IMG/VR virus record: IMGVR_UViG_3300020463_002394
Location: 1 to 21,622 of that record
Length of the DNA stretch: 21,622 nt
Source of the DNA: a virus
Reading direction: 5' to 3' (one strand)
Under the pieces are notes generated by a model. That model made no database searches. It was not told where the DNA came from and saw only the letters and a list, made by a program, of their open reading frames with translations. Shown in pieces: positions 1 through 8,056 of the stretch. Numbering within the stretch: position 1 is the stretch's first letter; every line of letters begins with the position of its first letter. Both the position numbers and the translations under genes were made by a program.

Positions 1-914
1 CAAGGCAAGAAGTACCATTCAGGTACAATGTGTGCAGGAGTCACCAACGGGTTGGCTTCTATGTAGTTGTCTGGATGTCCGAGTATGTTAGGAAAGTTAA
101 ACAAGAAAAACATGAAAATTAAAATAAAGACAAGAAAAGCATACATGTCTTTGATTGTAATGTACGGATGGAACGATACTGTATCTCTGGTATCCTTTGG
201 CTCAACACCTGTTGGATTGTTGGAACCTGTCATGTGTAAAGCGATCACGTGAAAAACAACCACTGCAACAATTATAAATGCAATAAGCCAGTGTAGTACG
301 AAAGCTCTGTTTAGAAATGCATCGCCAACTGCATAATCACCCCATAACAAGGTGACTATACTATCACCTATCACAGGAATCGCTCCGAATAAACTTGTTA
401 TCACCGTAGCCCCCCAATAGCTCATTTGCCCCCATGGCAGAACATATCCTAGGAAAGCAGTGGCCATCATTAGGAAATAAATTATTATTCCGAATATCCA
501 CATAAGTTGTCGAGGCTCCTTGTATGAGCCAAAGTATAATCCGCGGAACATGTGTATGTACACTGCGATGAAAAAGAATGATGCCAGGTTCATGTGAGCA
601 TATCGCAACAACCAGCCGCCGTTGACATCTCTCATGATGTGTTCCACACTGCTGAAGGCCTCTGCGACACTTGGTTTGTAATGCATTCCAAGAACAAGTC
701 CGGTAGCAATTAAACCTAGCAAAGTAAATGTAAGTATGCCTCCAAAACTCCAAAAATAGTTTAAATTTTTTGGCACCTGGAAGTCCAAGTACTCATGTTT
801 GAACATTCTAAAGATAGGCAATCTGTTGTCCAACCACCCAAGGACTCCTGTGAAAGGAGAGGTGTTGTCTTTTACCTTATTGGTATGAACAGGTTTGTAA
901 TCCTTATTATCCAT
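1..914 (-). CDS. petB: Cytochrome b subunit of bc1 complex, phage-borne (partial, 3' end outside window)
   Basis: Cytochrome b is the membrane subunit of ubiquinol:cytochrome c oxidoreductase (complex III) and holds hemes bL and bH and the quinone sites. This frame is open for 304 codons from an ATG at 914 and runs off the left edge, so the last transmembrane helices are not seen. Visible features: heme ligands H107/H121 (RYAHMN, YIHMFRG) and H208/H222, each pair with 13 residues between them as in bc1; the cd1-region motif [15 protein letters not shown] near 159-173; NNPTG near 232-236; and the Qo motif PEWY at 298-301, the expected position. A single chain reaching PEWY with this spacing indicates bc1, not split b6/subunit IV. 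The match is closest in feel to alphaproteobacterial cytochrome b but divergent: helix D reads VLHWLIAF where bacterial sequences usually have a Pro. It starts 12 bases after the nrdB stop on the same strand, with no Shine-Dalgarno site. No Rieske or cytochrome c1 gene is in view. Confidence 0.93.
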   Translation of the reverse strand, partial: MDNKDYKPVHTNKVKDNTSPFTGVLGWLDNRLPIFRMFKHEYLDFQVPKNLNYFWSFGGILTFTLLGLIATGLVLGMHYKPSVAEAFSSVEHIMRDVNGGWLLRYAHMNLASFFFIAVYIHMFRGLYFGSYKEPRQLMWIFGIIIYFLMMATAFLGYVLPWGQMSYWGATVITSLFGAIPVIGDSIVTLLWGDYAVGDAFLNRAFVLHWLIAFIIVAVVVFHVIALHMTGSNNPTGVEPKDTRDTVSFHPYITIKDMYAFLVFILIFMFFLFNFPNILGHPDNYIEANPLVTPAHIVPEWYFLP

Positions 915-926
915 ATGCGTTTATAA

Positions 927-2027
927 TTAAAGTTTAAATTTGCTAAACTGGCCTTTTTTGACGTCTTGCTTGATACCACCAACAATGTATGACTCAACTT
1001 CTGTTTCTTGCGGTGCTACCTGCATACCTTTACTTGACAGCCAGTGTTGTGTCCATGGTAATGGATTCTGTGTTGCTGACACATCATATAGTGGGTCATA
1101 TCCAAGTGCTCTTAATCTTTTGTTGGCAATAAATTCAACGTACTTGCCAAGTAATTTTTCATTTAGTCCTATGATGGATCCGTCTTTGAACAAATATCTT
1201 GCCCATGCTTTCTCTTCTTCAACACAGTCTTTGAACATCTGGATAACTGTTTTTTCAGTGCCCTTGATCGCTTTTGTCATTTCGGGGTCATCACCCTTGT
1301 GCCATGCTTTCAATACGTGTGTTGATAGGTTCAAGTGTGTTGCCTCATCTCTCGCGATCAAAGATAATATTTTGGCTGAACCTTCCATAAGTTTAAGTTC
1401 ACCAAATGCGAATGTACAAGCGAATGATACATAGAATCTCAATCCTTCTAGCAAGTTCACAGTGTTCATTGCAAGATATAATTGTTTTTTCAGTGCCAAC
1501 ATGTCGACTTTTTTACCTACCGCATGTTCAAGTGCCATGTTTCCAAACTTATCATATTCTCCTGTAACACTTTTTGCTCTTTTCAATATCTCTTTGTCAT
1601 TTACGATTGTGTTAAACACTTCCGTTGGATCTGGATAAATGTTCTTCATAATGTGCGTGTATGATCTTGAGTGTATAGTTTCAAAGAAGTCCCAAGTCAC
1701 AATGCAACCTTCCAGTTCTGGATTGGACACATAAGGCAGGAACATCAAACTTGGACCTCTACCTTGCACACTGTCCAAAAGAGTTTGATATTTTAAATTA
1801 CTTGTGAATATGTGCTTCTGCTCTGGTCTGAAGTTCTGGAAGTCCGCTCTGTCCTTCTGCAATGACACTTCTTCTGGTCTCCAAAAGTATCCGATCATAG
1901 TTTGGTTCAGTTTGTCGAACTGTGGATACTTGAACTCGTCATATCTCTGCACTCCACCGTCCTCACCAAAGAACATAGGCTGTTTAGTAAAGTCAATATC
2001 TCTCTGGTTAAAAACTGTTTTTGTCAT
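927..2027 (-). CDS. nrdB: Ribonucleotide reductase class Ia, beta subunit
   Basis: Small (R2) subunit of aerobic ribonucleotide reductase. It houses the diiron-tyrosyl radical cofactor and passes the radical to NrdA for reduction of NDPs to dNDPs. The 366-residue protein is close to E. coli NrdB in length (about 376). Ligand residues are in place: D85 (LLDSVQGR), E116 and H119 (FFETIHSRSYTH), the radical tyrosine Y123, a Glu in FAFGELKLMEG, and Glu and His in RDEATHL. It appears catalytically complete. It lies 14 bases downstream of nrdA and 12 bases upstream of cytochrome b, so the three genes probably share transcripts. There is no clear Shine-Dalgarno site; a TATAAAT box sits just upstream of the ATG. 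Nucleotide metabolism genes of this kind are common in large lytic phages. Confidence 0.97.
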   Translation of the reverse strand: MTKTVFNQRDIDFTKQPMFFGEDGGVQRYDEFKYPQFDKLNQTMIGYFWRPEEVSLQKDRADFQNFRPEQKHIFTSNLKYQTLLDSVQGRGPSLMFLPYVSNPELEGCIVTWDFFETIHSRSYTHIMKNIYPDPTEVFNTIVNDKEILKRAKSVTGEYDKFGNMALEHAVGKKVDMLALKKQLYLAMNTVNLLEGLRFYVSFACTFAFGELKLMEGSAKILSLIARDEATHLNLSTHVLKAWHKGDDPEMTKAIKGTEKTVIQMFKDCVEEEKAWARYLFKDGSIIGLNEKLLGKYVEFIANKRLRALGYDPLYDVSATQNPLPWTQHWLSSKGMQVAPQETEVESYIVGGIKQDVKKGQFSKFKL

Positions 2028-2041
2028 AATAATTTATAATG

Positions 2042-4456
2042 TTAGATTGTGCAGGCTTCACACTCACCATCTTCGCCCGCGGATGTACTTATCTGATCAT
2101 TGCCATTTACGGCGTCTTCAGGTTCAAGTATCACATCTTCTCCATCGTCCTCTTGCTGTGCGGAAATACCCGCTGGTTGTACGTCTTCCTCTTCTCCCTT
2201 AAAATCATATGTGTTCTGATAATAACTTGTTTTCCATCCATACTTGTAAGCCGTCAGCATGTCTTGAGCCATGGCTGATAAAGGAACTTCATTATTTTCA
2301 AACTGCAATGGATTGTAACTCCAGTTTCCTGATATGGCCTGATCAAAGTATTTCTGCATCATTGCAACCACGTTAATGTATCCTTCATTGCTAGGCATAT
2401 CCCATAGTAATGTGTAGTCATTTTTTAATTTAGGGAAACCAGGTGCGATCTGTTTCAATGGACCTTTTTTACTTTTCTTGATTGACATCAATGCTCTAGG
2501 TGGTTCAATGCCGTTTGTTTCATTACTAACAACGGAAGAACTTTCTGATGGCATTTGTGCTGATAGTGTGCTGTGTCTTAATCCGTATTTGGCGATATCT
2601 TTTCTTAAACTTTCCCAAGCCATTCTTTGTTTGTGCGGAACTATTTCGTCGACTTCTTTTTTGTAGTGGTCAATTGGTAGTAAGCCATCTGCATATTTTG
2701 TTCTCTCGAAACCTTCACACTTACCTTTTTCCATTGCTATGTCACAACTTGACCTTAGTAGATGATATTGGAATGCTTCTGTTAGTCTGTCAACAAGTGT
2801 CCATGCTTCAGGATCAGAATACTTAACACCATTCTTGGCCAGGTAATGTGCTAGTCCAATATAGCCTATACCTAAGCTTCTTCTTTTCTTTGTGCTGACT
2901 TCAGCGGCCCTCACTGGGTAATCTTGATAGTCTATGATTTGCTCAAGTGCTCTCACACTGAGGTCACAAACATTTTCTAATTCTCCTAGATCATTCAATG
3001 CACCAACATTTACTGCGGAAAGGATACATAGTGCTATCTCTCCTTCTGCATCATCGATGTGTTGAATTGGAGTTGTAGGAAGTGTTATCTCTTGACAAAG
3101 GTTACTCATTGACACTTTGTCTTTGAAAGAACTGTGTGAATTACAGTGGTCTAAATTCATTATATAGATCCTACCTGTCTCAGCTCTTTCTTTTAAAAGA
3201 TCAAAGAACAAGTCTTGTGCCGGTACTGTTTTCTTTGGAATTGTTTTATCCGCTTCGTATTTCAAATAAAGATCGTCAAAGTCTTCTGTACCGAATGCTT
3301 CATAAAGTCCTGGGGCCATGTGTGGAGAGATTAGAGTGATATCTTCTTCGTTCATGAATCTCTCATAGAACATTTTAGATATTTGTATAGAATAATCCAT
3401 ACGTCTCACTCTGTTGTCTTCTGTGCCTTTATTATTTTTAAGTACAAGTATGTCTTCAATTTCTGGGTGCCATATAGGGAAGTGTACAGTTGCGTTTCCA
3501 CCACGCACACCATTCTGCGTACAACATCTTACAGTTGATTCGAATTTTTTAAGGAACGGAATGACTCCTGTGTGTTGAACCTCCCCACCTCTGATTTTAG
3601 AATTTATGCCTCTGATACGTCCTGCGTTTATTCCTATGCCTGCCCTTCTGGCAACGTATAGACCTATCGCCATATCACTTGAAAAGATACTTGGCAATGT
3701 GTCATCACTGTCCACTAAGACGCAAGAAGCAAACTGTCTGATAGGTGTTCTCACTCCTGCCATGACAGGAGTTGGAATGTTTATTTTGTGTTGTGATATT
3801 GCGTCATAGTATTTTTTTACGTATGACATTCTTGTTTTTGTTGGATAGTCGGCAAACAAAGTTGCCGCAATCATCATGTACATGTCTTGTGGAGTTTCAT
3901 AGATCTGTCCCGAGCTTCTGTCCTGTACAAGATACTTGTCGCATATCTGTCTTAACCCTGCATATGTGAATTTTAAATCTCTGTCTCTCTTAATCCATGT
4001 GTTAAATTTTTTAATTTCTGTTTTTGAATACTTGTCTAGGATGCCTTTATCATACACTCCTAGTCTGATGTTTCTTAATATTAATTTCAACAATGGAATA
4101 TATTCGTATTGTCCATGTGCTTCTTTCCTAACGTCATAGGATAGGAGCCTTGCCGCGGCATACTGATAGTTTGGATAATCTAAACTTATAAGATCGTTGG
4201 CTGAACGAACCAAAACATTTTGGATGTCCTTGGTAGTCATGCCATCATAGAACTGAATGTTTGCATTCATTTCGATTTGCGATGAACTTACACCTGTCAA
4301 TCCTTCACAGGCTTCTTCAACGACGAAATGAATCTTATTGATATCAAGCGGCTCTAGCCTACCATCTCTTTTTTGAACTTTGATCGTACTAGAGTTGGTG
4401 TTCGGCATTAAGTTTTTATAATTTTTATTTTTGATTTTTGTTTTTGTTGTATCCAT
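2042..4456 (-). CDS. nrdA: Ribonucleotide reductase class Ia, alpha subunit
   Basis: Large (R1) catalytic subunit, reducing ribonucleoside diphosphates to deoxyribonucleotides with NrdB. An ATP-cone-like segment lies near residues 25-110 (starts KVQKRDGRLEPLDINK). The catalytic core shows the redox cysteines (SCVLVD; ALCILSAVN), the N-x-C-x-E active-site triad in SNLCQEI, and the radical-transfer tyrosine pair in SYYQNT. The C-terminus ends CEACTI, the reducible cysteine pair, here spaced CxxC rather than the wider E. coli spacing. At 804 residues it is longer than E. coli NrdA (761); part of the excess is a long acidic linker of about 45 residues between YYQNT and the terminal cysteines. It is first in the nrdA-nrdB-cytochrome b array. 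The ATG at 4456 directly follows an AGATAAAT box; M17 (4408) is a less likely start because the ATP cone begins soon after it. Confidence 0.97.
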   Translation of the reverse strand: MDTTKTKIKNKNYKNLMPNTNSSTIKVQKRDGRLEPLDINKIHFVVEEACEGLTGVSSSQIEMNANIQFYDGMTTKDIQNVLVRSANDLISLDYPNYQYAAARLLSYDVRKEAHGQYEYIPLLKLILRNIRLGVYDKGILDKYSKTEIKKFNTWIKRDRDLKFTYAGLRQICDKYLVQDRSSGQIYETPQDMYMMIAATLFADYPTKTRMSYVKKYYDAISQHKINIPTPVMAGVRTPIRQFASCVLVDSDDTLPSIFSSDMAIGLYVARRAGIGINAGRIRGINSKIRGGEVQHTGVIPFLKKFESTVRCCTQNGVRGGNATVHFPIWHPEIEDILVLKNNKGTEDNRVRRMDYSIQISKMFYERFMNEEDITLISPHMAPGLYEAFGTEDFDDLYLKYEADKTIPKKTVPAQDLFFDLLKERAETGRIYIMNLDHCNSHSSFKDKVSMSNLCQEITLPTTPIQHIDDAEGEIALCILSAVNVGALNDLGELENVCDLSVRALEQIIDYQDYPVRAAEVSTKKRRSLGIGYIGLAHYLAKNGVKYSDPEAWTLVDRLTEAFQYHLLRSSCDIAMEKGKCEGFERTKYADGLLPIDHYKKEVDEIVPHKQRMAWESLRKDIAKYGLRHSTLSAQMPSESSSVVSNETNGIEPPRALMSIKKSKKGPLKQIAPGFPKLKNDYTLLWDMPSNEGYINVVAMMQKYFDQAISGNWSYNPLQFENNEVPLSAMAQDMLTAYKYGWKTSYYQNTYDFKGEEEDVQPAGISAQQEDDGEDVILEPEDAVNGNDQISTSAGEDGECEACTI

Positions 4457-4478
4457 ATTTATCTAAATCCGTGTTTAT

Positions 4479-4574
4479 AACTTTTTTTGTCTCTTTATGT
4501 CACCTGTCGTTTGACTAAAATTACTGCGTCGTTATGTAATTTTATAATGTACTAATATTATGACAAAAAAAGTT
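4479..4574. repeat. Exact 13-bp inverted repeat pair in AT-rich intergenic region
   Basis: The left arm at 4479-4491 reads AACTTTTTTTGTC. The right arm at 4562-4574 is its exact reverse complement, GACAAAAAAAGTT. The 70 bases between them hold no gene. The pair sits in the 141-base gap between the tail-spike gene and nrdA, the longest gap in the window, and would lie in the nrdA leader region if transcribed. Possible roles are transcription control or a replication-related site; the sequence does not decide which. No clean sigma70-type promoter was found here: a TTGTCA at 4566-4561 (minus) has a TATAAA only 14 bases further on. Confidence 0.5.
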
Positions 4575-4581
4575 TTTTGTC
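4562..4581 (-). terminator. Candidate AT-rich hairpin terminator after tail-spike gene
   Basis: A 9-bp perfect stem (4562-4570 with 4573-4581) made almost wholly of A:T pairs, with a run of T inside the 3' arm on either strand. It begins 17 bases past the tail-spike stop. The lack of G:C pairs makes it a weak terminator candidate; it also forms part of the longer inverted repeat. Confidence 0.35.
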
Positions 4582-4597
4582 TATAAGATAATTGATT

Positions 4598-6190
4598 TTA
4601 TGCTAGGATGGTTGTTTGGTAATCTATTATTGCCGCCGTACCTGTACTGGTAGTTGTAAACCTAAATGAAACTGTTTCACTGCCTGCAGTTGAATCTTTA
4701 TTGTCTAGTGTGGCTGTCAATGTGACACCAGCAGTAGCACCGCTTTCTGTGAATGTGTCATCGAAACTAATACCATTCGTTGATGCACTTATTATTAATT
4801 CACCTGTTCTATCAAGAGTACCTCTAGTAATTTTATACTTTATTGATATTCCTTTACTTGTCAGTGCTGGAAATTCGTTTATCGTAGTGGCCGACGATGT
4901 GTTGTCAGGTAAAGTCTGTGATTTAATTAATTTGGTTGTGACACCTATACCTTGTACTTCCGGTGCCGCGTTTGTACTGCCATCCGATCTTCTCGCATCA
5001 GTCCTCTCAAAAAAGTCTTGGACAGATGAACACTCATCATTGTCGAATTGAATAATTGGTACTTCTCTGATCGAGCCAACACCTTCGAAGTTGTTAGCAA
5101 CAGTCTTTGCGTAAAAGTTGGCGTGTGAAACTATATGTCTTGGTCCGGCATCATCTGTTGTGCCTGTCGCCGGGGCCACTAAAATTGCCTGCTGTCCTAT
5201 GTCACTCCAACTCGAACTGGTAAATTGGACGTCTCGTGGTCCATCATCAAGTCCTGTTGTACTACCGTCCATCTCTGCACCAATTAGTGCTCCATAGAAT
5301 GCTGTTTTGAAATCACAGGCATGGAATTTGATGTTAGTGCAATTAAAACTTAAATCAACTAGCCTTGCAAATTTTGTAAATTGGCATTGGTTGAATACAA
5401 TATTTGATGTTGAATGTGTTGAAGTAGAATTTGTAACCGTTACACCTTTTGAATTAGAAGAGTCAGTTCCTCCAGAAGCAAATGTTCCTTGGAATTTGAC
5501 ATTATTAAAATATGCGTTCGTAACCCTGTCTAATGAAACACCTCCGTAGGCTACAGATGTTCTCAAAGTCATATTTGTTATCTGTATCTGAGTCGGTGTT
5601 GTAGCACTAGAGTTTCCTATGTTTGATCCAACGTTGCCTTCGTCATCTTGCATTACCATTACAGCATTGTTTCCTGAATTCTTGATTATCGTTTTGTCTG
5701 GACCTTCACCCACTAGGTGAGCGAATGGTGGAATTTTGAGTGCTGAACTAATTTTGTATGTGCCTGCTGGGAAAAATAATACTCTCCTTGCCCTAGTATC
5801 GTCTTTGTCCGTGTCAATGTATAACTCGTCGATTGCATTTTGTATCGCAGTAAGGTCTGCTGTAGAGTCATCACCCTTTGCACCAAAATCTCTGACAGAA
5901 ACATATTCGTCTAATCTGTTTTGTAAGGTCCTCTGTTGAGATGTTGTGATAGGCGTTGAATCACCTAGGTAGCCTTTGTAGGTGTAACTGAGAGCGGTTG
6001 TAAATGCTGAACTTCCTTCAGTTACAATTTCAGTGTTTCCCACAGCCGGTGCACCATCGGACACGGTTCCATTACCTATGAACAATCTCTGTTCATCGAT
6101 TACCCAACCTAGTTCTCCTGCCGCTAATTGTGGCAGATCCGTACGTTTTCCACGTCTGTGCTGTATTCTTGATATCTGTACTATCGGCAT
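4598..6190 (-). CDS. Tail spike / tail fibre protein with pectate-lyase-type beta-helix
   Basis: Probable receptor-binding or glycan-degrading virion protein of 530 residues. The first 60 or so residues (RIQHRRGKRTDLPQLAAGELGW, then DEQRLFIGNGT) match the pattern of the Mtd N-terminal-like module that attaches many phage fibres. Residues around 95-125 (VSVRDFGAKGDDSTADLTAIQ) are the classic opening of a pectate-lyase-3 parallel beta-helix. The helix body is rich in Asn, Thr and Ser. From about 430 onward a separate beta-rich C-terminal domain follows. Depolymerase activity is possible, but no catalytic residues can be assigned by eye. The ATG at 6190 has no Shine-Dalgarno site; a CATAAATA box lies at 6198-6205. 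The radical SAM gene upstream ends 10 bases away. Confidence 0.85.
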   Translation of the reverse strand: MPIVQISRIQHRRGKRTDLPQLAAGELGWVIDEQRLFIGNGTVSDGAPAVGNTEIVTEGSSAFTTALSYTYKGYLGDSTPITTSQQRTLQNRLDEYVSVRDFGAKGDDSTADLTAIQNAIDELYIDTDKDDTRARRVLFFPAGTYKISSALKIPPFAHLVGEGPDKTIIKNSGNNAVMVMQDDEGNVGSNIGNSSATTPTQIQITNMTLRTSVAYGGVSLDRVTNAYFNNVKFQGTFASGGTDSSNSKGVTVTNSTSTHSTSNIVFNQCQFTKFARLVDLSFNCTNIKFHACDFKTAFYGALIGAEMDGSTTGLDDGPRDVQFTSSSWSDIGQQAILVAPATGTTDDAGPRHIVSHANFYAKTVANNFEGVGSIREVPIIQFDNDECSSVQDFFERTDARRSDGSTNAAPEVQGIGVTTKLIKSQTLPDNTSSATTINEFPALTSKGISIKYKITRGTLDRTGELIISASTNGISFDDTFTESGATAGVTLTATLDNKDSTAGSETVSFRFTTTSTGTAAIIDYQTTILA

Positions 6191-6200
6191 ATGTTGTTAT

Positions 6201-7325
6201 TTATGTCCATGAAGGATTGAACGTTTTAACGAAATCTGTGCCTCTTACATCGTCAAGCATTGTGAAATATTGCTTGAACCTTGTGTGTAAATTATTATCA
6301 AATTCATAGTTTTCCAACCAATTATGTACTACTTTAACCTTGGGCGTGTTGATCGTGGATAACCATCTTTTGAATTTTTCGACGTCTAGTTTGTCAGCAC
6401 TGCTCAACGTAAGATGTCCGGAACCATCAACTGAGCCACCATAGATCTCTCCTATCTCCAGTGCGATGTCATTTTCCACACAGTACTCATACACAGGTCT
6501 AAATGTAAAAAGTGAAGTATGTTGTAGGATGTAGTAGAATAATATTCTAACATTCTTCTCCTTGAGTCTTTTAACATTTGTTTCAATATCCTCCCATGCA
6601 CTGCCGCTCCTTATGTAATTGTTGTGATGGCCTATACCATCAATACTGATGTTGACAATTACATTTGGTCTGTTTTCAAGTAATTCCAAAGTGCTATCAG
6701 AGAGTGTAGTTCCATTTGTGTTGAAAGATAGTTCTGCATCATGTTTAATCTCTTTCAAAAAATCATCAATAAATGGATTGATAAAAGGTTCACCACCCCC
6801 GAAGTTTGCAGATACACAGTTTCTAAGAATTTCTTTAATGAAAGTTTTGTTTTCTTGGCTGTTTATCCAGTCGTGATCCAATTTTAAATATCCAATGTTA
6901 AACTGCGAAAATTTTTCTTTATTTTTCTTGGCTTCAGCAGACCACTGTGAACTTGCGTACGGTCCACACATGGTGCATTTTAAATTGCAAAAATTTCCAA
7001 GCCTCACTTCCAGATGTCCAACATCAAGGGTGTCTGCCTGAAAAGACTCATACTCCTCTTTGAACAACCTACTATGATAGGCCCTTCTATTGATTCCATT
7101 ACCCTCACGTTTAATACAATACCTGCAACCTCCGTCTACTTCTCCATCAAGCATTTTTTGGCGTAGTGTGGTGTCCGCTCTATACTTTTCAAACTCCCAA
7201 ATCTTGTATTGTGGTAATGAAGATTCATTTCGTATGAATTCACAACACGGCATCAATGTGCCATCGTTGTCCACCACGAGTCCACGGAAAGGTGCCTTAC
7301 AGAATTTTTCTGGTTCTGTTTTCAT
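6201..7325 (-). CDS. Radical SAM enzyme with N-terminal twitch/SPASM-like domain (copy 1)
   Basis: A 374-residue radical S-adenosylmethionine enzyme. The catalytic 4Fe-4S motif CxxxCxxC is C113, C117, C120 (NFCNLKCTMC), followed by GGGEP at 176-180, which binds SAM. Before it, C9 (FCKAPF), C27-C28 (MPCC), C67 and C70 (GCRYC) form a set that would ligate an auxiliary Fe-S cluster, so the order is auxiliary domain then radical SAM domain. The N-terminal pattern CxxPF...DGxxxxCC is that of SPASM/twitch domains. Enzymes of this shape often modify peptides or proteins, but no substrate can be named here. A TTAAATA box (7332-7338) stands 6 bases before the ATG in place of a Shine-Dalgarno site. Its neighbours are the tail spike and the nuclease. 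Confidence 0.9.
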   Translation of the reverse strand: MKTEPEKFCKAPFRGLVVDNDGTLMPCCEFIRNESSLPQYKIWEFEKYRADTTLRQKMLDGEVDGGCRYCIKREGNGINRRAYHSRLFKEEYESFQADTLDVGHLEVRLGNFCNLKCTMCGPYASSQWSAEAKKNKEKFSQFNIGYLKLDHDWINSQENKTFIKEILRNCVSANFGGGEPFINPFIDDFLKEIKHDAELSFNTNGTTLSDSTLELLENRPNVIVNISIDGIGHHNNYIRSGSAWEDIETNVKRLKEKNVRILFYYILQHTSLFTFRPVYEYCVENDIALEIGEIYGGSVDGSGHLTLSSADKLDVEKFKRWLSTINTPKVKVVHNWLENYEFDNNLHTRFKQYFTMLDDVRGTDFVKTFNPSWT

Positions 7326-7334
7326 CAGTACTAT

Positions 7335-8048
7335 TTAATCAAGTATTTTTTTGTAATATTCTTCGAGTTTTGCGTACCACTTGCCAACCCAGTGGTCATA
7401 GTTGTCTATGTCAAATGTTTGATATTGGTTGTCTTGTGTGCAAATAAAAATGCGACCAGTCTTGATCTGTGTGTCATACTGTTTGTTGTGTGCTTCGGCG
7501 TATGCCACCAACTGGAGATAGTAGTCCTCCACCCACTCTTTCTTTTTCAATCTACGTGCTTGTTTGAAATCCATTATGGCAGGTTCGCCTTTGTACAAAC
7601 CAACCAAGTCTGTGGTACCTGCATATAGTTCAGGATAGTAAAGTGAAACTTCTGATCCCCATACCTCACTAACATCATTCAATCCGTTTTCAATAATGAC
7701 ATTGGCCATGCCATGTGCTTTTTGTTGTATGAGATTCGATCCCGGTGTGCGGTCCTCGCCCTTTACGTGCTTCTCTAGGCTACGGTGCATCACTGTTCCT
7801 ATGTTGGCTGACTCTGTTGTTATCTGTTGTGCCTTTTCCACACCCACTCTCTTACGCCATGCATGTAGGTGTGTCATGTCCTTGGTTGCACTCAGCACTG
7901 TTGTGACACTGGGGACTGCTCTTCCTCCGGGTGTTTCGTAATGTCTTTTTTTATCTTTAGTTACTCGAGATAATTCATTGTAAGGGTACTTCTGTACGTA
8001 GTTGATGCCTTTGCTCACGAGAACATCCTTTGGTATTTTCATAGACAT
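7335..8048 (-). CDS. PD-(D/E)XK family exonuclease (RecB/Cas4-like)
   Basis: A 237-residue single-domain nuclease. Active-site residues of the PD-(D/E)XK fold are visible: E133 in SEVSLYY, D147 in GTTDLVG, D160-F-K162 in IMDFKQA, and the trailing QxxxY at Q179-Y183. A conserved-looking N-terminal section (PSVTTVLSATKDM, then NIGTVMHRSLE) matches small RecB-like nucleases of marine T4-like phages, where they are annotated as exonucleases. A likely job is processing DNA ends in replication or recombination, or degrading host DNA; this is family knowledge, not seen here. No helicase domain and no C-terminal iron-cluster cysteines are present. It sits 9-10 bases from radical SAM genes on both sides. 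A second in-frame ATG lies two codons in. Confidence 0.85.
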   Translation of the reverse strand: MSMKIPKDVLVSKGINYVQKYPYNELSRVTKDKKRHYETPGGRAVPSVTTVLSATKDMTHLHAWRKRVGVEKAQQITTESANIGTVMHRSLEKHVKGEDRTPGSNLIQQKAHGMANVIIENGLNDVSEVWGSEVSLYYPELYAGTTDLVGLYKGEPAIMDFKQARRLKKKEWVEDYYLQLVAYAEAHNKQYDTQIKTGRIFICTQDNQYQTFDIDNYDHWVGKWYAKLEEYYKKILD

Positions 8049-8056
8049 ATTGTATA

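Noticed and set aside
364-753. 129-codon minus-strand open frame inside the cytochrome b region
   Set aside because: It is a shifted frame of the cytochrome b gene; the cytochrome b frame has intact conserved motifs throughout, so this one is a shadow.
1-914. Photosynthetic cytochrome b6 (cyanophage cargo)
   Set aside because: The chain continues unbroken to the PEWY motif, which in b6f is on a separate subunit, and helix D histidines are 13 residues apart as in bc1.
940-2278. Plus-strand open frames opposite nrdB and nrdA (940-1434, 1804-2202, 2039-2278)
   Set aside because: They lie antisense to clearly conserved genes and show no domain, start signal or motif of their own.
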